Origin: Oscillospiraceae bacterium
GTDB taxonomy: Bacteria; Bacillota_A; Clostridia; Oscillospirales; Oscillospiraceae
Assembly (NCBI GenBank): GCA_031265965.1
Contig: JAISBX010000117.1
Coordinates: 1-6,911, forward strand
DNA: 6,911 nucleotides
Direction of reading: 5' to 3'
Shown here: positions 6,087-6,911 of the stretch, piece by piece
Position numbering within the stretch: position 1 is the stretch's first letter
Layout of the letters: each line of letters opens with the position of its first letter
Program-made: the position numbers and the translations under genes
The notes under the pieces: model-generated
Database searches by the model: none
What the model saw: the letters and a program-made list of their open reading frames with translations, nothing else
What the model was told of the DNA's origin: nothing

Positions 6087-6113
6087 GATTGAAAGGCGAA
6101 AAGCCTTTCAATC
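6087..6113. terminator. Perfect hairpin between convergent spoVT and ogg genes, possible bidirectional terminator
   Basis: GATTGAAAGGC (6087-6097) and GCCTTTCAATC (6103-6113) form an uninterrupted 11-bp stem around a 5-base loop, GAAAA. It starts 3 bases after the spoVT stop and contains the stop codon of the opposing glycosylase gene (6108-6110). Position favours a shared terminator. Neither side has a proper T-run (AATATT follows on the plus strand), so intrinsic termination may be weak, or the hairpin may mainly protect the transcript 3' ends. Confidence 0.55.
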
Positions 6114-6911
6114 AATATTGCCGCTGCGGGCGTGGAAGAACATGTACTGCTGCGCTATTCCGGCGTAGCCGCCGAATACGGCGGGGTCGAGGCTGCCACC
6201 GTAGCGTTCTTTTATGACCTTTTTCATCCACGTGTCCACCGGGAACACGTCGAGCCTGTGCAGGCCGAACAGCGCGACGCAGTTTGCGACCTTGTCCCCT
6301 ATGCCCGGCAGCGCTTTGAGAGCGCGCGTCGCGTCGTCGGAGCGGCCCTCGGACAGAGCGTCAAGATCCAGCGCGCCGTCCGCCACGGCGCGCGCGGCGC
6401 TTATTATGTACGGAGCCCTGTACCCGCACCGCAGAGGGGCGAGGTCGCCGGCGGTAAGCGACGCTAACCGCGACGGCTCCGGAAACGCGTAATACACGGC
6501 GCCGTCGAGCTCGACGGCGTCGCCGAACTCACGGCACAGCGTCTCGATGATCTTCTTTATGCGCGGGATATTGTTGCACTGCGATATTATAAAGGAGCAC
6601 AGCGCCTCCCAACTGTCCTGATACAGTATGCGTATGCCCGCGCCGAATTGCGCGGCCAGTTCCATGTGGCTGTCGATGCACAGCGCCCGGCGCACCGTCT
6701 CATAGTCGAAATCGAGGTCGAAATACCGCCTCCACACGTCCTCAAAATCGGCCGCGCCGCCCGTTATGTACACGCGCCCGTCCTCGGACCGCACACGCGC
6801 CGCGCGCCCCATCGCCACGCCGGTGTATACGCCGCCGTCGTCGGCGTTCCATCGAAAACACTGACCGCACTCAAATATCCTCCCGAGGTCGAAGTCCGTC
6901 ACACCGGATAT
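6108..6911 (-). CDS. ogg: 8-oxoguanine DNA glycosylase, HhH-GPD superfamily (5' end beyond window)
   Basis: This base-excision repair enzyme removes oxidised guanine (8-oxoG) and can nick at the abasic site. Numbered from the GTG at 6902, it shows DFDLGRIFECGQCFRW (3-18), typical of the OGG N-terminal domain, then WEALCSFIISQCNNIPRIKKI (98-118). The helix-hairpin-helix LPGIGDKVANCVALFGL (198-214) carries catalytic Lys204, and VFPVDTWMKKVI (219-230) carries Asp223; these correspond to Lys249 and Asp268 of human OGG1. There is no Cys cluster at the C-terminus, so it is not a MutY/Nth-type Fe-S enzyme. The frame stays open to base 6911 (ISG before the GTG), no ribosome site is visible before that GTG, and relatives usually have extra residues before DFDL. 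The true start is therefore probably outside, and the gene is called partial. AlkA-like 3-methyladenine activity is a less likely alternative. Confidence 0.94.
   Translation of the reverse strand: MSGVTDFDLGRIFECGQCFRWNADDGGVYTGVAMGRAARVRSEDGRVYITGGAADFEDVWRRYFDLDFDYETVRRALCIDSHMELAAQFGAGIRILYQDSWEALCSFIISQCNNIPRIKKIIETLCREFGDAVELDGAVYYAFPEPSRLASLTAGDLAPLRCGYRAPYIISAARAVADGALDLDALSEGRSDDATRALKALPGIGDKVANCVALFGLHRLDVFPVDTWMKKVIKERYGGSLDPAVFGGYAGIAQQYMFFHARSGNID

Noticed and set aside
6132..6492. Plus-strand open frames opposite the glycosylase gene
   Set aside because: They are shadows of a clearly conserved OGG coding region and carry no motif of their own.

Overview
The window looks like chromosomal DNA from a GC-rich, endospore-forming Gram-positive bacterium, probably an uncultured member of the class Clostridia. 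The strongest lineage marker is a full-length SpoVT, a sporulation regulator, at 5547-6083. An SLH-domain surface protein, strong purine-rich Shine-Dalgarno sites and TTG/GTG starts agree with this. The DNA is GC-rich, yet ATA is a common isoleucine codon. I see no sign of phage, transposon, plasmid, CRISPR, tRNA or rRNA, and no stretch over 300 bases lacks a gene.

Layout. From 5358 down to the left edge, five genes lie tightly packed on the minus strand and read as one operon. In transcription order they are: a PMT-type membrane glycosyltransferase with an inserted discoidin-like domain (5358-3445); a secreted SLH / beta-rich / Ig-like / L,D-transpeptidase protein (3434-1359); ribose-5-phosphate isomerase B (1336-881); a small single-pass membrane protein overlapping the end of rpiB (890-672); and a divergent Old-Yellow-Enzyme-type flavin oxidoreductase that runs off the window (656-1). 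Gaps are 10, 22, -10 and 15 bases, with no internal terminator seen.

Between the operon and the divergent spoVT gene is a control region of about 190 bases. It holds a 12-bp tandem repeat built from alternating inverted half-sites (5457-5481), a candidate sigma-G-like promoter for spoVT, and a weaker sigma-A-like candidate for the operon. spoVT ends facing a DNA repair gene, an 8-oxoguanine DNA glycosylase of the HhH-GPD superfamily whose 5' end is beyond the right edge. A perfect 11-bp hairpin sits between these convergent genes.

How the genes may work together. The first two operon genes both act at the cell surface: one transfers a sugar from a lipid carrier outside the membrane, and the other is a wall-anchored peptidoglycan cross-linker that could be its substrate. 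This is an inference. The three following genes look metabolic or unknown and have no obvious link to the wall. I do not see a defence system or another clearly new system. The most distinctive items are the two multidomain architectures, the repeat block in the divergent promoter region and the shortened flavin enzyme.
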